From Sphingobium chungbukense (GTDB lineage: Bacteria; Pseudomonadota; Alphaproteobacteria; Sphingomonadales; Sphingomonadaceae): a DNA stretch of 64,000 bases. The position numbers and the translations under genes were made by a program. The notes beneath the pieces were generated by a model, which saw only the letters and a list, made by a program, of their open reading frames with translations, was not told the DNA's origin and did not search any database. The stretch spans positions 248,001 to 312,000 of the forward strand of contig NZ_LBIC01000004.1 in assembly GCF_001005725.1 (NCBI RefSeq), written 5' to 3'. Below, piece by piece: positions 35,406 to 43,957 of this stretch (positions within the stretch are counted from its first letter, which is position 1; each line of letters begins with the position of its first letter).

Positions 35406-37454
35406 ATGACCCGGCATATCCCATGGATTTTGATCGCAATTGCCGGCGCGGTGGCGCTGTCGGTGGTGGCCGTGTCGCGCGGCGAGGCGGTCAATGCGCT
35501 GTGGATCGTGGTGGCGGCGGTCAGCAGCTTCCTGGTCGCCTATCGCTATTATGCACTCTATATCGCGCGAACCGTGATGCGGCTCGACCCGTCGCGGCCC
35601 ACGCCCGCGATCCGGCGGGCCGATGGGCTGGACTATGTCGCGACCGACCGGACAGTGCTGTTCGGGCATCATTTCGCGGCGATTGCCGGCGCCGGGCCGC
35701 TGGTGGGACCGGTGCTGGCGGCGCAGATGGGCTATCTGCCCGGCACGCTGTGGATCATCGCGGGCGTGGTGCTGGCCGGGGCGGTGCAGGACTTCATGGT
35801 GCTGTTCATCTCGATGCGGCGGGACGGCAAGTCGCTGGGCGAGCTGATCCGCATGGAGATGGGGCAAGTCGCGGGAACCATTGCCCTCTTCGGCGCCTTC
35901 ATGATCATGGTGATCATCCTGGCCGTGCTGGCGCTGATCGTGGTGAAGGCACTGGCGGAAAGTCCCTGGGGCATGTTCACCGTGGCGGCGACGGTGCCGC
36001 TGGCGATGGTGATGGGCGCCTATACGCGCTGGATCAGGCCGGGACGGATCGGCGAGGTGTCACTGCTGGGGCTGGTCGGGTTGCTGGCGGCCATCGTCTA
36101 TGGGCAGAGCATCGCGCAGTCGCCGGTCTGGGGGCCGGTCTTCACCTTCACCCCGGTGCAGCTTTGCTGGATATTGATCGGCTATGGCGCGATCGCGTCG
36201 GTGCTGCCGGTATGGCTGCTGCTGGCGCCGCGCGACTATCTGTCAACCTTCCTGAAGATCGGGGCGATCGCGGCGCTGGCGATTGGCATCGTCATCATGG
36301 CGCCGCCTTTGAAGATGCATGCTGTCACCCCATTTGCGAGCGGCAATGGGCCGGTCTGGGCTGGCGGGCTGTTCCCCTTCCTCTTCATCACCATTGCTTG
36401 CGGAGCGGTGTCGGGTTTCCATGCGCTCATTTCGAGCGGCACCACGCCCAAGCTGATCGCGAGCGAAGCGCATGCACCGTTCATCGGCTATGGCGCGATG
36501 CTGATGGAGGCGTTCGTGGCGATCATGGCGCTGGTGGGGGCGTCGATCCTCGATCCGGGCATTTATTTCACGATGAACAGCCCCGCCGCCGCGATCGGCA
36601 AGGATGCGGCGAGCGCGGCAGCGGCGGTGACGGCCATGGGCTTTCCGATTACGCCCGACCTCATCCTCCAGACGGCGAAGGATGTGGGCGAGCATAGCAT
36701 CATCTCCCGCGCGGGCGGCGCGCCGACGCTGGCCGTGGCGATGGCGGAGATATTCTCCCATGTCGTGGGCGGGCCGGCGATGAAGGCCTTCTGGTATCAT
36801 TTCGCGATATTGTTCGAGGCGCTGTTCATCCTGACCGCCGTGGATGCGGGGACACGCGCCGGGCGTTTCATGTTGCAAGATCTCATCGCCCTGGCGGTCC
36901 CCGGCTTCAAGGAGACGAAGAGCATGGCGCCGGGGATCGTCGCCACGGGGTTGACCGTCGCGGCCTGGGGTTTCTTCCTCTATCAGGGTGTGACCGATCC
37001 GCTGGGCGGGGTGAATACGCTCTGGCCGGTGTTCGGCATCTCCAACCAGATGTTGGCGGCGATCGCGCTGATGCTGGGGACGGCGGTGCTGTTCCGGATG
37101 AAGCGGGACAGGTTCGCCTGGGTGACGATGGTCCCGGCCGCATGGCTGCTGATCTGCACCCTGTCGGCGGGGTTCCTGAAGCTGTTTTCGGCGGATGCCA
37201 AGGTCGGCTTCCTGGCGCATGCCGCGAAGTTCAGCGCGGCGGCGGACAAGGGAGAGATACTGACGCCCGCCCAGTCGATGGCGGAGATGGAAGCGATCAT
37301 CTTCAATGACCGGGTCGACGCCGGCCTGGTCGCGATCTTCCTGTTCGTGGTGCTGGCCATATTGCTGTTTACGGTGCGGACCTGTCTGGCGGCGCGAAAA
37401 GTGGGCGCGCCGACCGCGCGTGAAATCCCGGCGCAACTGGTGCCGGCGGAATGA
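35406..37454 (+). CDS. cstA: carbon starvation protein CstA (peptide/pyruvate transporter)
   Basis: A large CstA-family transporter; E. coli homologues take up peptides and pyruvate. Start at 35406 (MTRHIPWILIAIAGAVAL), with purine-rich AGAGAGCG before it; the longer frame lacks membrane sequence. 682 residues with about 16-18 hydrophobic helices. Family segments visible are RTVLFGHHFAAIAGAGPLVGPVLAAQMGYLPGTLWI, AGAVQDFMVLFISMRRDGKSLGE, and SGFHALISSGTTPK. It overlaps the YbdD gene by four bases, the standard cstA-ybdD pair. Confidence 0.95.
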   Translation: MTRHIPWILIAIAGAVALSVVAVSRGEAVNALWIVVAAVSSFLVAYRYYALYIARTVMRLDPSRPTPAIRRADGLDYVATDRTVLFGHHFAAIAGAGPLVGPVLAAQMGYLPGTLWIIAGVVLAGAVQDFMVLFISMRRDGKSLGELIRMEMGQVAGTIALFGAFMIMVIILAVLALIVVKALAESPWGMFTVAATVPLAMVMGAYTRWIRPGRIGEVSLLGLVGLLAAIVYGQSIAQSPVWGPVFTFTPVQLCWILIGYGAIASVLPVWLLLAPRDYLSTFLKIGAIAALAIGIVIMAPPLKMHAVTPFASGNGPVWAGGLFPFLFITIACGAVSGFHALISSGTTPKLIASEAHAPFIGYGAMLMEAFVAIMALVGASILDPGIYFTMNSPAAAIGKDAASAAAAVTAMGFPITPDLILQTAKDVGEHSIISRAGGAPTLAVAMAEIFSHVVGGPAMKAFWYHFAILFEALFILTAVDAGTRAGRFMLQDLIALAVPGFKETKSMAPGIVATGLTVAAWGFFLYQGVTDPLGGVNTLWPVFGISNQMLAAIALMLGTAVLFRMKRDRFAWVTMVPAAWLLICTLSAGFLKLFSADAKVGFLAHAAKFSAAADKGEILTPAQSMAEMEAIIFNDRVDAGLVAIFLFVVLAILLFTVRTCLAARKVGAPTAREIPAQLVPAE

Positions 37455-37636
37455 GCGTCTTTCTCCATCGCTTGCGGCAGATGGCGCGCATGATGGTCGG
37501 GGTGCCGGACTATGACGTCTATTTGCGGCACATGCGGGAATGCCATCCCGAGCGCGCGCCCATGGATCGGACCGCCTTTTTCCGGGAGCGGCAGGAAGCG
37601 CGTTATGGGGGCAAGAATGGCGGAAAATGCTGTTAG
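37451..37636 (+). CDS. ybdD: YbdD/YjiX family small protein
   Basis: 61 residues with the family pattern MVGVPDYDVYLRHMRECHPERAPMDRTAFFRERQEARYG, the pairing partner of CstA/YjiY transporters, thought to be needed for their activity. The start overlaps cstA by four bases (ATGA). The stop codon falls on the first bases of a dispersed repeat at 37635. Confidence 0.92.
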   Translation: MSVFLHRLRQMARMMVGVPDYDVYLRHMRECHPERAPMDRTAFFRERQEARYGGKNGGKCC

Positions 37637-37738
37637 AGCATCGTGCGCAAAAGTGGGAACCGGTTTTGCGCTTAAAGCGATGCGACAACAAAAGCTGAGA
37701 GCGCGCGACTTGCGTACGATTTAACGCAGCGCGCTCTA
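37635..37738. repeat. two-hairpin intergenic repeat, copy B
   Basis: 104 bases beginning AGAGC and ending CGCGCTCT. The first hairpin is centred on GGGAACCGG with arms GCGCAAAA and TTTTGCGC; the second is closed by AGAGCGCG and CGCGCTCT. Same plan, landmarks (GGAACCG centre, GACAA..AAAAG linker, GAGCG start) and length as 8311-8413. It is a member of the AGAGCATCG-type repeats common in alphaproteobacterial genomes. Confidence 0.8.
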
Positions 37739-37871
37739 GAATTCGTCCGGATCGGATGGAAGTGCGACATGCTTCCGCCTTCGTAAGCAGAGATTTTCCA
37801 CCTCGACAGCACAGAAGCCGCGGAAGCGTCGTGCAATTCCCCTTCCACCATTTGTCTTGAAATGGTCCCCC

Positions 37872-37890
37872 TCCCCATCCTCGATGGGGA
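37872..37890. terminator. stem-loop between convergent ybdD and xdhC-like genes
   Basis: TCCCCATC (37872-37879), loop CTC, GATGGGGA (37883-37890), followed on the plus strand by AGATTTTC. A short bidirectional terminator candidate 7 bases from the xdhC-like stop. Confidence 0.5.
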
Positions 37891-37896
37891 AGATTT

Positions 37897-38835
37897 TCAG
37901 CGTGGCATGTTGAAGCTGTCGATCATGCCTGCGGCGATGGAGAGGGCGATTTCGGCGGCGCCCACTGCGCCTATGTCGAGACCGGCGGGGCCGTCGATGC
38001 GCGCCAGATCGTCGGGCGAAAAGCCCATGGCGGCCAGCCGGTCCAGCCGGGCCGCATGGCTCCTGCGGGAACCCAGCGCGGCGATATAGCCCGTCGGCGC
38101 ACGCAGCGCGGCGGCCAATGCCGGATCGTCGATCTTGATATCATGGCTGAGCGTCACCACCGCCGTCGATTCGCCGGGCGAGCGGGCAGCAATGGCTTCA
38201 TCGGGCCAGCGGTCGTCCCGTTCGATGCCGGGGAAACGTTCCTCCGTCAGAAACCGGCCGCGCGGGTCGATGATGACCGGCGTGACGCCGATCGCCCGTG
38301 CGAGCGCGCCCAGCGACTGCGCGATCTGCACCGCGCCCACGATCAGCACCCGGCGCGGCGGATCATAGCGGTTGTGGAATTGTCCTTCCCATGCGCCTTC
38401 CCGCGTCCGGCCAGTTTCCAGATCGGTCGACAGGGTGAGCGCCCTGCCCTGCCCGCTTTCCACCGCGATCCGGTCGAACAGCGCGGGGTCGAAGCCGTCG
38501 GGGCCGACCGGCTGCACCAGCACGCTGATCTCCCCGCCGCAAGGCAGGCCGACCGCCCAGGCATCCCCATCGGCCACGCCGTAAATCTCCAGATGCGCCG
38601 GACGCCCCGCGATCACTTCGGCCGCGCGCTGAAGCACGTCGGTTTCGACACAGCCCCCGGAGATGCTGCCTTCGAAGCGGCCATCCTCATGCACGATCAT
38701 ATGGCTGCCCCGCGGTCGCGGCGCGGAGCCCCAGGTCGACACCACGGTCGCCAGCGCCAGCGGGGCGCCGCGCCATTCCATGGCCTTGCGGATCACCGCG
38801 CCATTATCATTCAAAATCCCTGCCTCCCAATCCAT
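37897..38835 (-). CDS. XdhC/CoxI family protein
   Basis: A molybdenum hydroxylase accessory protein; XdhC-type members bind molybdenum cofactor and help insert its sulfido form into xanthine dehydrogenase-like enzymes. N-terminal XdhC_CoxI domain: PLALATVVSTWGSAPRPRGSHMIVHEDGRFEGSISGGCVET, with the conserved Cys in GGCVE. A C-terminal Rossmann domain (RRVLIVGAVQIAQSLGALARAIGVTPVIIDPR … VVTLSHDIKIDDPAL) follows. ATG at 38835 is preferred; a TTG at 38844 would overlap the S24 stop. No molybdenum enzyme lies nearby. Five bases downstream of the S24 regulator gene, so probably its co-transcript. Confidence 0.85.
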   Translation of the reverse strand: MDWEAGILNDNGAVIRKAMEWRGAPLALATVVSTWGSAPRPRGSHMIVHEDGRFEGSISGGCVETDVLQRAAEVIAGRPAHLEIYGVADGDAWAVGLPCGGEISVLVQPVGPDGFDPALFDRIAVESGQGRALTLSTDLETGRTREGAWEGQFHNRYDPPRRVLIVGAVQIAQSLGALARAIGVTPVIIDPRGRFLTEERFPGIERDDRWPDEAIAARSPGESTAVVTLSHDIKIDDPALAAALRAPTGYIAALGSRRSHAARLDRLAAMGFSPDDLARIDGPAGLDIGAVGAAEIALSIAAGMIDSFNMPR

Positions 38836-38840
38836 CCCCT

Positions 38841-39512
38841 TCAAACCAGCCGTCGTCCCGTCCAGACCACCCGTCCCACGATCATAACCAGCGCCGGGTC
38901 GATGTCGATCCAGTCGGGATAATGGGGATTGTCGCTGAGAACGGAAAACAGCCCCCGCCGCGGTCCCATGGCCACCCGTTTCACCATCAGCACGCCGTCG
39001 AGCCGGAGGACATAGACGCCGTCGCGCAATCGGATCGCATCATCATCATGATCGACCATGATCTCATCGCCGTCGCTCAATGTCGGCGCCATCGATTCGC
39101 CGTCGACGCGGATGATCGATATTTTTTGCGGGCGGACGCCCAGATGGCGCAGCCAGTTGGCATCGAACGCCATCACGCCCGCCGTCCGCTCATCCTCGTC
39201 CAGCGACCCCGGCCCGGCCGAAGCCCCCAAGGACAGGCGCGGCACGGTGATCACGGCGGGCAGCGACCGCATCTTGGCCGGGGTTTCCGGTCGCACGGTC
39301 GAACCGCCCAGCATCTGCTCCGCCACGCCGAAATAGCGGGCCAATATTCGCCGGTCCTCCTCGTCCAGCTTGCGGGGGGAGCCGCGTTTGATGAACTGCT
39401 GAATATAGGCCGGATTGCGGTTCAGCAGGCGCGAGAGGTCGGAATAGCTGTCCCCCCGCTCAGCGATCAAACGCTCCAGCACGATACGCGGATCTTCTCC
39501 ATTACCGACCAT
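38841..39512 (-). CDS. S24/LexA-like transcriptional regulator (helix-turn-helix plus peptidase S24 domain)
   Basis: 223 residues. The N-terminal helix-turn-helix is SYSDLSRLLNRNPAYIQQFIKRG (about 22-44). The C-terminal S24 domain has the Ser nucleophile in RVDGESMAPTLSDGDEIMVDHDD (Ser140) and the Lys in LDGVLMVKRVA (Lys178), a spacing like LexA and phage CI proteins. An Ala-Gly occurs at 111-112, but only 29 residues before the Ser, so self-cleavage is doubtful. A palindromic operator lies 17-42 bases upstream of its start, between it and a divergent small-protein operon. It fits an autorepressor that also controls those genes. Confidence 0.85.
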   Translation of the reverse strand: MVGNGEDPRIVLERLIAERGDSYSDLSRLLNRNPAYIQQFIKRGSPRKLDEEDRRILARYFGVAEQMLGGSTVRPETPAKMRSLPAVITVPRLSLGASAGPGSLDEDERTAGVMAFDANWLRHLGVRPQKISIIRVDGESMAPTLSDGDEIMVDHDDDAIRLRDGVYVLRLDGVLMVKRVAMGPRRGLFSVLSDNPHYPDWIDIDPALVMIVGRVVWTGRRLV

Positions 39513-39528
39513 GTTTCATCCATAATGA

Positions 39529-39554
39529 TAGGAATTTTCCTAGACAAGTAGGAA
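39529..39554. promoter_or_regulatory. candidate operator for the S24 regulator (three TAGGAA half-sites)
   Basis: TAGGAA at 39529-39534, its inverted copy TTCCTA at 39537-39542 (2-base gap), and another TAGGAA at 39549-39554. It sits between divergent genes, 17-42 bases from the repressor start and about 75-100 from the small-protein start, where it could block both promoters. Confidence 0.55.
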
Positions 39555-39627
39555 ATAGGGTAACAGATGGAAATTCTCTTGCGCATTCGCATCGGGCGAA
39601 TCGAGTCGATAGAGGAGAAGCAGAAGA

Positions 39628-39813
39628 ATGCTGTTGCGAGCCGTCGAAAAATTTCTGCGAGAAAATGGTATCCCGGCGACGCGGTTCGGCCGCGAAAGCG
39701 TGCGCGATCCGCGCCTGGTCTTCGACTTGCGCAGGGGACGCGAACCGGGCGCCCGAATGAGGAGACGCGTAGAACATTTCATGAACACATATCGCAGGAG
39801 TGTTGGTCAATGA
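39628..39813 (+). CDS. small basic protein, 61 residues, HTH-like
   Basis: MLLRAVEKFLRENGIPATRFGRESVRDPRLVFDLRRGREPGARMRRRVEHF… The pattern resembles short sphingomonad proteins with an N-terminal helix, TRFGRESVRDPR and LRRGREP, suggestive of a truncated DNA-binding helix-turn-helix. AGGAG at 39612-39616 gives a good RBS. Its stop overlaps the start of the next gene by four bases (ATGA), which supports both as real. It is divergent from the S24 regulator across the operator. Function unknown. Confidence 0.65.
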   Translation: MLLRAVEKFLRENGIPATRFGRESVRDPRLVFDLRRGREPGARMRRRVEHFMNTYRRSVGQ

Positions 39814-40181
39814 CAAGCATCGGCATGTCTGTCGCCTCCGCCAACCTGCTCCGAAATGGCGAAATCGGGACCAAGGGCCGGGACCCCCTCCCCCGGCTGC
39901 TGGGGCAATTGACGGCGCGGGCGGGCACGCCCGTCACGGTCGAACGCGCCGCCAGCCGCCCCTGGGCCAGCGCCCTGTTCCAGGGACGACGCCATGTCAT
40001 CACGCTGAGCCTCGCCGGACCCGATGCGGCAGCGCGGCGGGCGGCGTTCGTCGCCGGGATCGAGGAGGCGGAATGGAGCCTGACCGGCCATTTCGTCGCC
40101 GATCTCAGCATCGATGACAGCTATCCGATGCCAGGCGGCGAATGGATCGAACTGTCGGCGCTCACCATCGAAGATTGGTGA
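39810..40181 (+). CDS. uncharacterised protein, 123 residues, coupled to the small HTH-like gene
   Basis: Start at 39810 (MTSIGMSVASANLLRNGE), with CAGGAG upstream and a four-base overlap with the preceding gene; the longer open frame is spurious. The protein is soluble and has no signal peptide. The C-terminal part PGGEWIELSALTIEDW is acidic and aromatic. I do not recognise the family. It forms a two-gene operon under the probable control of the S24 regulator. Confidence 0.68.
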   Translation: MTSIGMSVASANLLRNGEIGTKGRDPLPRLLGQLTARAGTPVTVERAASRPWASALFQGRRHVITLSLAGPDAAARRAAFVAGIEEAEWSLTGHFVADLSIDDSYPMPGGEWIELSALTIEDW

Positions 40182-40231
40182 GGTTGCCTTGCCGGAGCGC
40201 GCACGGGGGCGGCGCGCTCCCGTCCATCAGT

Positions 40232-41104
40232 TCAACGGGCGCGGCCCGCCATGGTACGCAACGTACCGAGCGCGGCACGCAGGGCATCGTCCACGCCCTG
40301 TTCCACATGGTCGCGGACCGGTACGGCCGCCTCGACGGGCATGTCGGCCAAAACGGAGACCGGACGTCCCATTCGCTTGCGCTGGGCAAGGCCTCGTTCC
40401 AGCCTTTCGGCCAGTTCCGACAGGGAAAGATTTGTGATCGGGGCAGGCGCCGGAGCGGCCTGACGCTCGGCCTGAGCTTGGTCAGGCTGTGCAATCTCCT
40501 CATAATCGGCATCGACGGTTTCGGCGGAAAAGGCGCGCCGGAGGCGGGCGAAGGCGCTTTCTTCCGTCATTTCCCCCGGCGTACCGGGGATGGAGAGGCC
40601 AGCGGCAGGCACCCTCTCTTCCGCTTCCGCTTCGGCCTGCACCTCCACCTCGCCGCGTCCCGGCGCGGTGCGGGCGAATATGTCCAGCCCGCCAAAGTCG
40701 CGGCTGGCGAAGATCGGCGGCCGCGCGGGCGCGTCGGGATGGGCATCGGCGCGGCGCAACGTCGGCCCGGACTTGTTCCGGTCACGCGACAGCCAGCTCA
40801 GCTTGGACAAGGCAAAACCCATTTTGCTCACTCCTGCGGCGCTTTTCCCGCGCCCTTTCCTTTCATGCGTCAACAACGCGACGCGCGTTTCCCTCTGCCT
40901 TACTCCGATCAGGCCCAGCACCATCATGGCACCGAACGCCGCCATCATCAGCCGGGCCGTCATCCCCAGCGGCGGGGCGGCGGCGGGGACGGCTTCGCTG
41001 AGGCCGCTCGACGCCACCATGGTTTCGACCAGCCCGACCGGTATCGAGAAGAGCAGCAGCCCGGCCGCCAGCGCGCCCAGCAGCGCCTTTGCCCACCTGC
41101 CCAT
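40232..41104 (-). CDS. uncharacterised membrane protein with long acidic/Ala-Pro tail
   Basis: 290 residues: two N-terminal hydrophobic helices (about 4-30 and 45-68), then a soluble part rich in Arg, Ala, Pro and Glu (EVEVQAEAEAEERVPAAG) and a final helical segment (LSLSELAERLERGLAQRKRMG … DDALRAALGTLRTMAGRAR). No family recognised. It follows the glycosyltransferase gene by 5 bases on the same strand, so it is probably the second gene of that transcript and may serve polysaccharide export or assembly. Confidence 0.6.
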   Translation of the reverse strand: MGRWAKALLGALAAGLLLFSIPVGLVETMVASSGLSEAVPAAAPPLGMTARLMMAAFGAMMVLGLIGVRQRETRVALLTHERKGRGKSAAGVSKMGFALSKLSWLSRDRNKSGPTLRRADAHPDAPARPPIFASRDFGGLDIFARTAPGRGEVEVQAEAEAEERVPAAGLSIPGTPGEMTEESAFARLRRAFSAETVDADYEEIAQPDQAQAERQAAPAPAPITNLSLSELAERLERGLAQRKRMGRPVSVLADMPVEAAVPVRDHVEQGVDDALRAALGTLRTMAGRAR

Positions 41105-41109
41105 CTTGC

Positions 41110-42360
41110 TCAGGCCGCCGCCCGCACCCGCTGCGGGCGCGCCAGCAACTGCCGGTAGACGGGTTCGTAGCGAAGAATGTTTGACGACCAGTTACGCTCG
41201 CGCTCGACGAAGGCCCGTGCGACCGCCCGCCGCTCGTCCCAGAAGCCGCGATCCGCGAACATTCCCGCGAGAGCGGCGGCGATGGCGGGCGGATCGTTGG
41301 GCGCGAACAGCGTGCCGGTGACACCATGTTCGATCAGCTCGCGATGGCCGCCGACGCTGGAGGCGGCGACCAGGCGGCCCTGCGCCATCGCTTCCAATGG
41401 CTTCAGCGGCGTCACCAGATCGGTGAGCCGCATCGCCTTGCGCGGATAGGCGAGGATGTCGACCTGCGCATAATAATCCTCGACCTGGGTGTGCGGCACA
41501 CGGCCGACAAAGACGATATGGTCGGCAAAGGGCGAGGCCATGGCCTGATCGCGCAGCGCCTGTTCGCGCGGGCCGCCGCCGACCAGCAGCAGCTTCGCCT
41601 TCGGGCGGGCGCGCACCAATTTGGGCAAGGCGGCGATCAGGTCGTCCAGCCCCTCATAATCGTAGAAGCTGCCGATGAAGCCGACGACATCGGCGCCTTC
41701 CAATCCCAATCGCCGGGTCAGCGCCGGATCGCGGGGGACCGGCGTGCCGAACTGGTCCATGTCGACGCCATTGGGCGAGACGATGATCTTGGCCGCGTCG
41801 ATGCCGCGCGCGACCAGGTCTTCGCGCAACCCTTCGCAGATCACTGCCACCGCATCGGCGCCGCGCACGGCATGGGTTTCGAGCTGGCGGGTCAACCAGT
41901 AACGCGGGCTGCCCTCCGTCCCGGTGCCGTTGCCGACCGCCGCATCCTCCCAGAAGGCGCGGATTTCGTAGATCAAGGGAATGTGGTGGCGCTTCGCCAC
42001 CTTCTGCGCGGCGATGGCGTTCAGCACCGGCGAATGGGCGTGGATGATGTCGGGCCGCCATTGGCGCACCAGCGACTCGATCGCTTCGGCATGGGCGGAA
42101 ATGTCCCGCCACTCGCGCAGCAGCGGATTGCCGCCGGTCGATTCGCCCGGCGTGCGATGGAAATGGAGGCCGTCGACAATCTCTTCCAGTTGCCCCGGCA
42201 CGCCGTGACGATAGCCGGTGATCCCGCGCACCTCCCAGCCCTTGACCATCTGCGCCCGCAGGATCGCGCGGGTGCGGAAGGTGTATCCGCTATGCATCGG
42301 CAGGCTGTGGTCCAGCACATGGAGAATACGGGGGAGAATACGGGGGAGAATCCGTGTCAT
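41110..42360 (-). CDS. exosortase A-associated glycosyltransferase (GT4, TIGR04063-like)
   Basis: 416 residues, GT-B fold glycosyltransferase family 4. The N-terminus RILHVLDHSLPMHSGYTFRTRAILRAQMVKGWEVRGITGYRHG is the signature of glycosyltransferases found with exosortase A / PEP-CTERM systems. The C-terminal domain has LLLVGGGPREQALRD, VGRVPHTQVEDYYAQVDILAYPRKAM and KPLEAMAQGRLVAASSVGGHRELI with the nucleotide-binding Glu residues. The first codons contain three 12-base tandem units (42321-42356) that repeat ILPR, so the true start may vary. Divergent from the ligase operon. Confidence 0.88.
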   Translation of the reverse strand: MTRILPRILPRILHVLDHSLPMHSGYTFRTRAILRAQMVKGWEVRGITGYRHGVPGQLEEIVDGLHFHRTPGESTGGNPLLREWRDISAHAEAIESLVRQWRPDIIHAHSPVLNAIAAQKVAKRHHIPLIYEIRAFWEDAAVGNGTGTEGSPRYWLTRQLETHAVRGADAVAVICEGLREDLVARGIDAAKIIVSPNGVDMDQFGTPVPRDPALTRRLGLEGADVVGFIGSFYDYEGLDDLIAALPKLVRARPKAKLLLVGGGPREQALRDQAMASPFADHIVFVGRVPHTQVEDYYAQVDILAYPRKAMRLTDLVTPLKPLEAMAQGRLVAASSVGGHRELIEHGVTGTLFAPNDPPAIAAALAGMFADRGFWDERRAVARAFVERERNWSSNILRYEPVYRQLLARPQRVRAAA

Positions 42361-42441
42361 GGCGCCGAGTCTTGCCGGAAAAGGTTTAACGGGCCGTCAA
42401 CTCTGTTGGGGTAAAGCATCCCAGGTTCGGGCTTCGGCACG

Positions 42442-42603
42442 ATGGAACTGACGGATTACCCAAGTCACTCGATGATCGACGCTCTCTCCCTCCTCATCAG
42501 CCATGGCGTCATCTTGCTGGCGGCATGGCGACTGCTCTCGCGCCCCGACCTGGATCGCGATCCCCCCTCTGCCCTCGAAACGGAGAGCAGCGGCGATGCG
42601 TGA
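42442..42603 (+). CDS. small single-helix membrane protein, 53 residues (candidate)
   Basis: ATG 42442 to TGA 42603, 53 residues: MELTDYPSHSMIDALSLLIS then HGVILLAAWRLLSR, one hydrophobic helix (about residues 12-32) and a polar C-terminus rich in Asp/Ser/Pro. The last bases overlap the start of the O-glycosylation ligase (42596) by eight bases, which suggests translational coupling. No clear RBS. Plausible first gene of the ligase operon. Confidence 0.5.
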   Translation: MELTDYPSHSMIDALSLLISHGVILLAAWRLLSRPDLDRDPPSALETESSGDA

Positions 42604-43957
42604 CCTTTTCTTCGTCGCCTTTCTCGGCGCCTTCTTCCTGGCGGGCCTCAGGCGACCGTTCCTGCTGGTCGCGGTCTATGCCTATATCGACATCGTTTCG
42701 CCCCAGCGGCTTTCCTATTTTCTGCTGAACAGCATCCCCATCTCCTTCATCGCCTTCGTGGCAACGGTGGGGGCCTGGGCGCTGGTCGACGACAAGAAGG
42801 ATTGCCGCTTCTCGATGCGGCAGGTGATCCTGCTGCTGCTGCTGGCCTGGTGCGGCTACACGACGGCGACGGCGGACTTCCCGATCAACGCGGCCACCAA
42901 ATGGGGCTGGGTGTGGAAGGCGATGGTGTTCGCCGTCTTCCTGCCCGTCACGCTGCGCACACGGCTGCGGATCGAGGCGCTGGCCCTGTTCATGGTGCTC
43001 TGCGCCAGCACGATCATCATCAATGGCGGCATGAAGACGGCGCTGTCGGGCGGCGGCTATGGCGTGCTGAACCTGATGGTCGACAATAATAGCGGCCTTT
43101 ATGAAGGCAGCATCATTTCGACCGTCGCCATTTCGCTGATCCCGCTGATCCTGTGGCTGGCGCAGCATGGCACCATCTTTCCGCCCGACTGGCGGGTGAA
43201 GCTGTTCGCCTATGCGCTCTGCTTCGCCTGCCTGCTGATGCCGATCGGGACGGAGGCGCGTACGGGGCTGGTGTGCATCGCCATCCTCGCCGGCCTCATG
43301 CTGATGCGGTCGAAGCGGCGCTTCGTCTATGGCCCGTTGATGGCGCTGGCGGCCCTGGCGGCCATCCCCTTCCTGCCCGCCAGCTTCACCCAGCGCATGT
43401 CGACCATCGAGAATCACCAGAGCGACGAAAGCGCCTCCACGCGGCTGGAAGTGTGGAAATGGACGCTGGGCTATGTGAAGGAGCATCCGGCCGGCGGGGG
43501 CTTCGACAATTATCTCCAGAACAAATTCACCTATGTCATGCAGGAGCGGGTCGTCGACGCCGCCGGTTCGCGCATGGAGAAGCGCATCGTCACCGATCAT
43601 GGCCGCGCCTATCACAGCGCCTATTTCGAGATGCTGGGCGAGCAGGGCTATTTCGGCTTCTTCCTCTGGGCGCTGCTGCACCTGACCTGCTTCATCCGGA
43701 CCGAAGCGATCCGGCGGATGTACCGAAAGCGCGAGGGTGAGGAAGCCTGGATCGCGCCCTTCGCCCTTGCCCTGCAACAGGGGCACGTCATCTACATGGT
43801 AGGATCGCTGTTCGTGGGCATCGCCTATCAGCCGTTCATCTTCATGATGCTCTCGCTCCAGATCGGCCTCGACACTTATTTGACCCGGAAACGCAAGGCC
43901 GCCGCGCGCCAGCCGTTATTTCCCGCATCACCAGTCGCGCAGGGGAGCGCCGCATGA
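42596..43957 (+). CDS. probable O-glycosylation ligase, exosortase A-associated (O-antigen ligase family)
   Basis: 453-residue integral membrane protein. Start at 42596 (MRDLFFVAFLGAFFLAGLRRPFLLVAVYAYIDIVSPQRLSYF), the conserved N-terminus of the TIGR03097-type ligase associated with exosortase A; the longer frame upstream is unrelated. About ten hydrophobic helices and a periplasmic loop with HGRAYHSAYFEMLGEQGYFGFFLW near the C-terminus, typical of the WaaL/Wzy fold. It is expected to transfer or polymerise a lipid-linked polysaccharide. No exosortase or PEP-CTERM gene lies in the window. Overlaps the next gene by four bases. Confidence 0.85.
   Translation: MRDLFFVAFLGAFFLAGLRRPFLLVAVYAYIDIVSPQRLSYFLLNSIPISFIAFVATVGAWALVDDKKDCRFSMRQVILLLLLAWCGYTTATADFPINAATKWGWVWKAMVFAVFLPVTLRTRLRIEALALFMVLCASTIIINGGMKTALSGGGYGVLNLMVDNNSGLYEGSIISTVAISLIPLILWLAQHGTIFPPDWRVKLFAYALCFACLLMPIGTEARTGLVCIAILAGLMLMRSKRRFVYGPLMALAALAAIPFLPASFTQRMSTIENHQSDESASTRLEVWKWTLGYVKEHPAGGGFDNYLQNKFTYVMQERVVDAAGSRMEKRIVTDHGRAYHSAYFEMLGEQGYFGFFLWALLHLTCFIRTEAIRRMYRKREGEEAWIAPFALALQQGHVIYMVGSLFVGIAYQPFIFMMLSLQIGLDTYLTRKRKAAARQPLFPASPVAQGSAA

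Noticed and set aside
38841-39512. Self-cleaving LexA-type repressor
   Set aside because: The Ala-Gly at residues 111-112 is only 29 residues before the catalytic Ser, shorter than in LexA and UmuD, so cleavage cannot be claimed.
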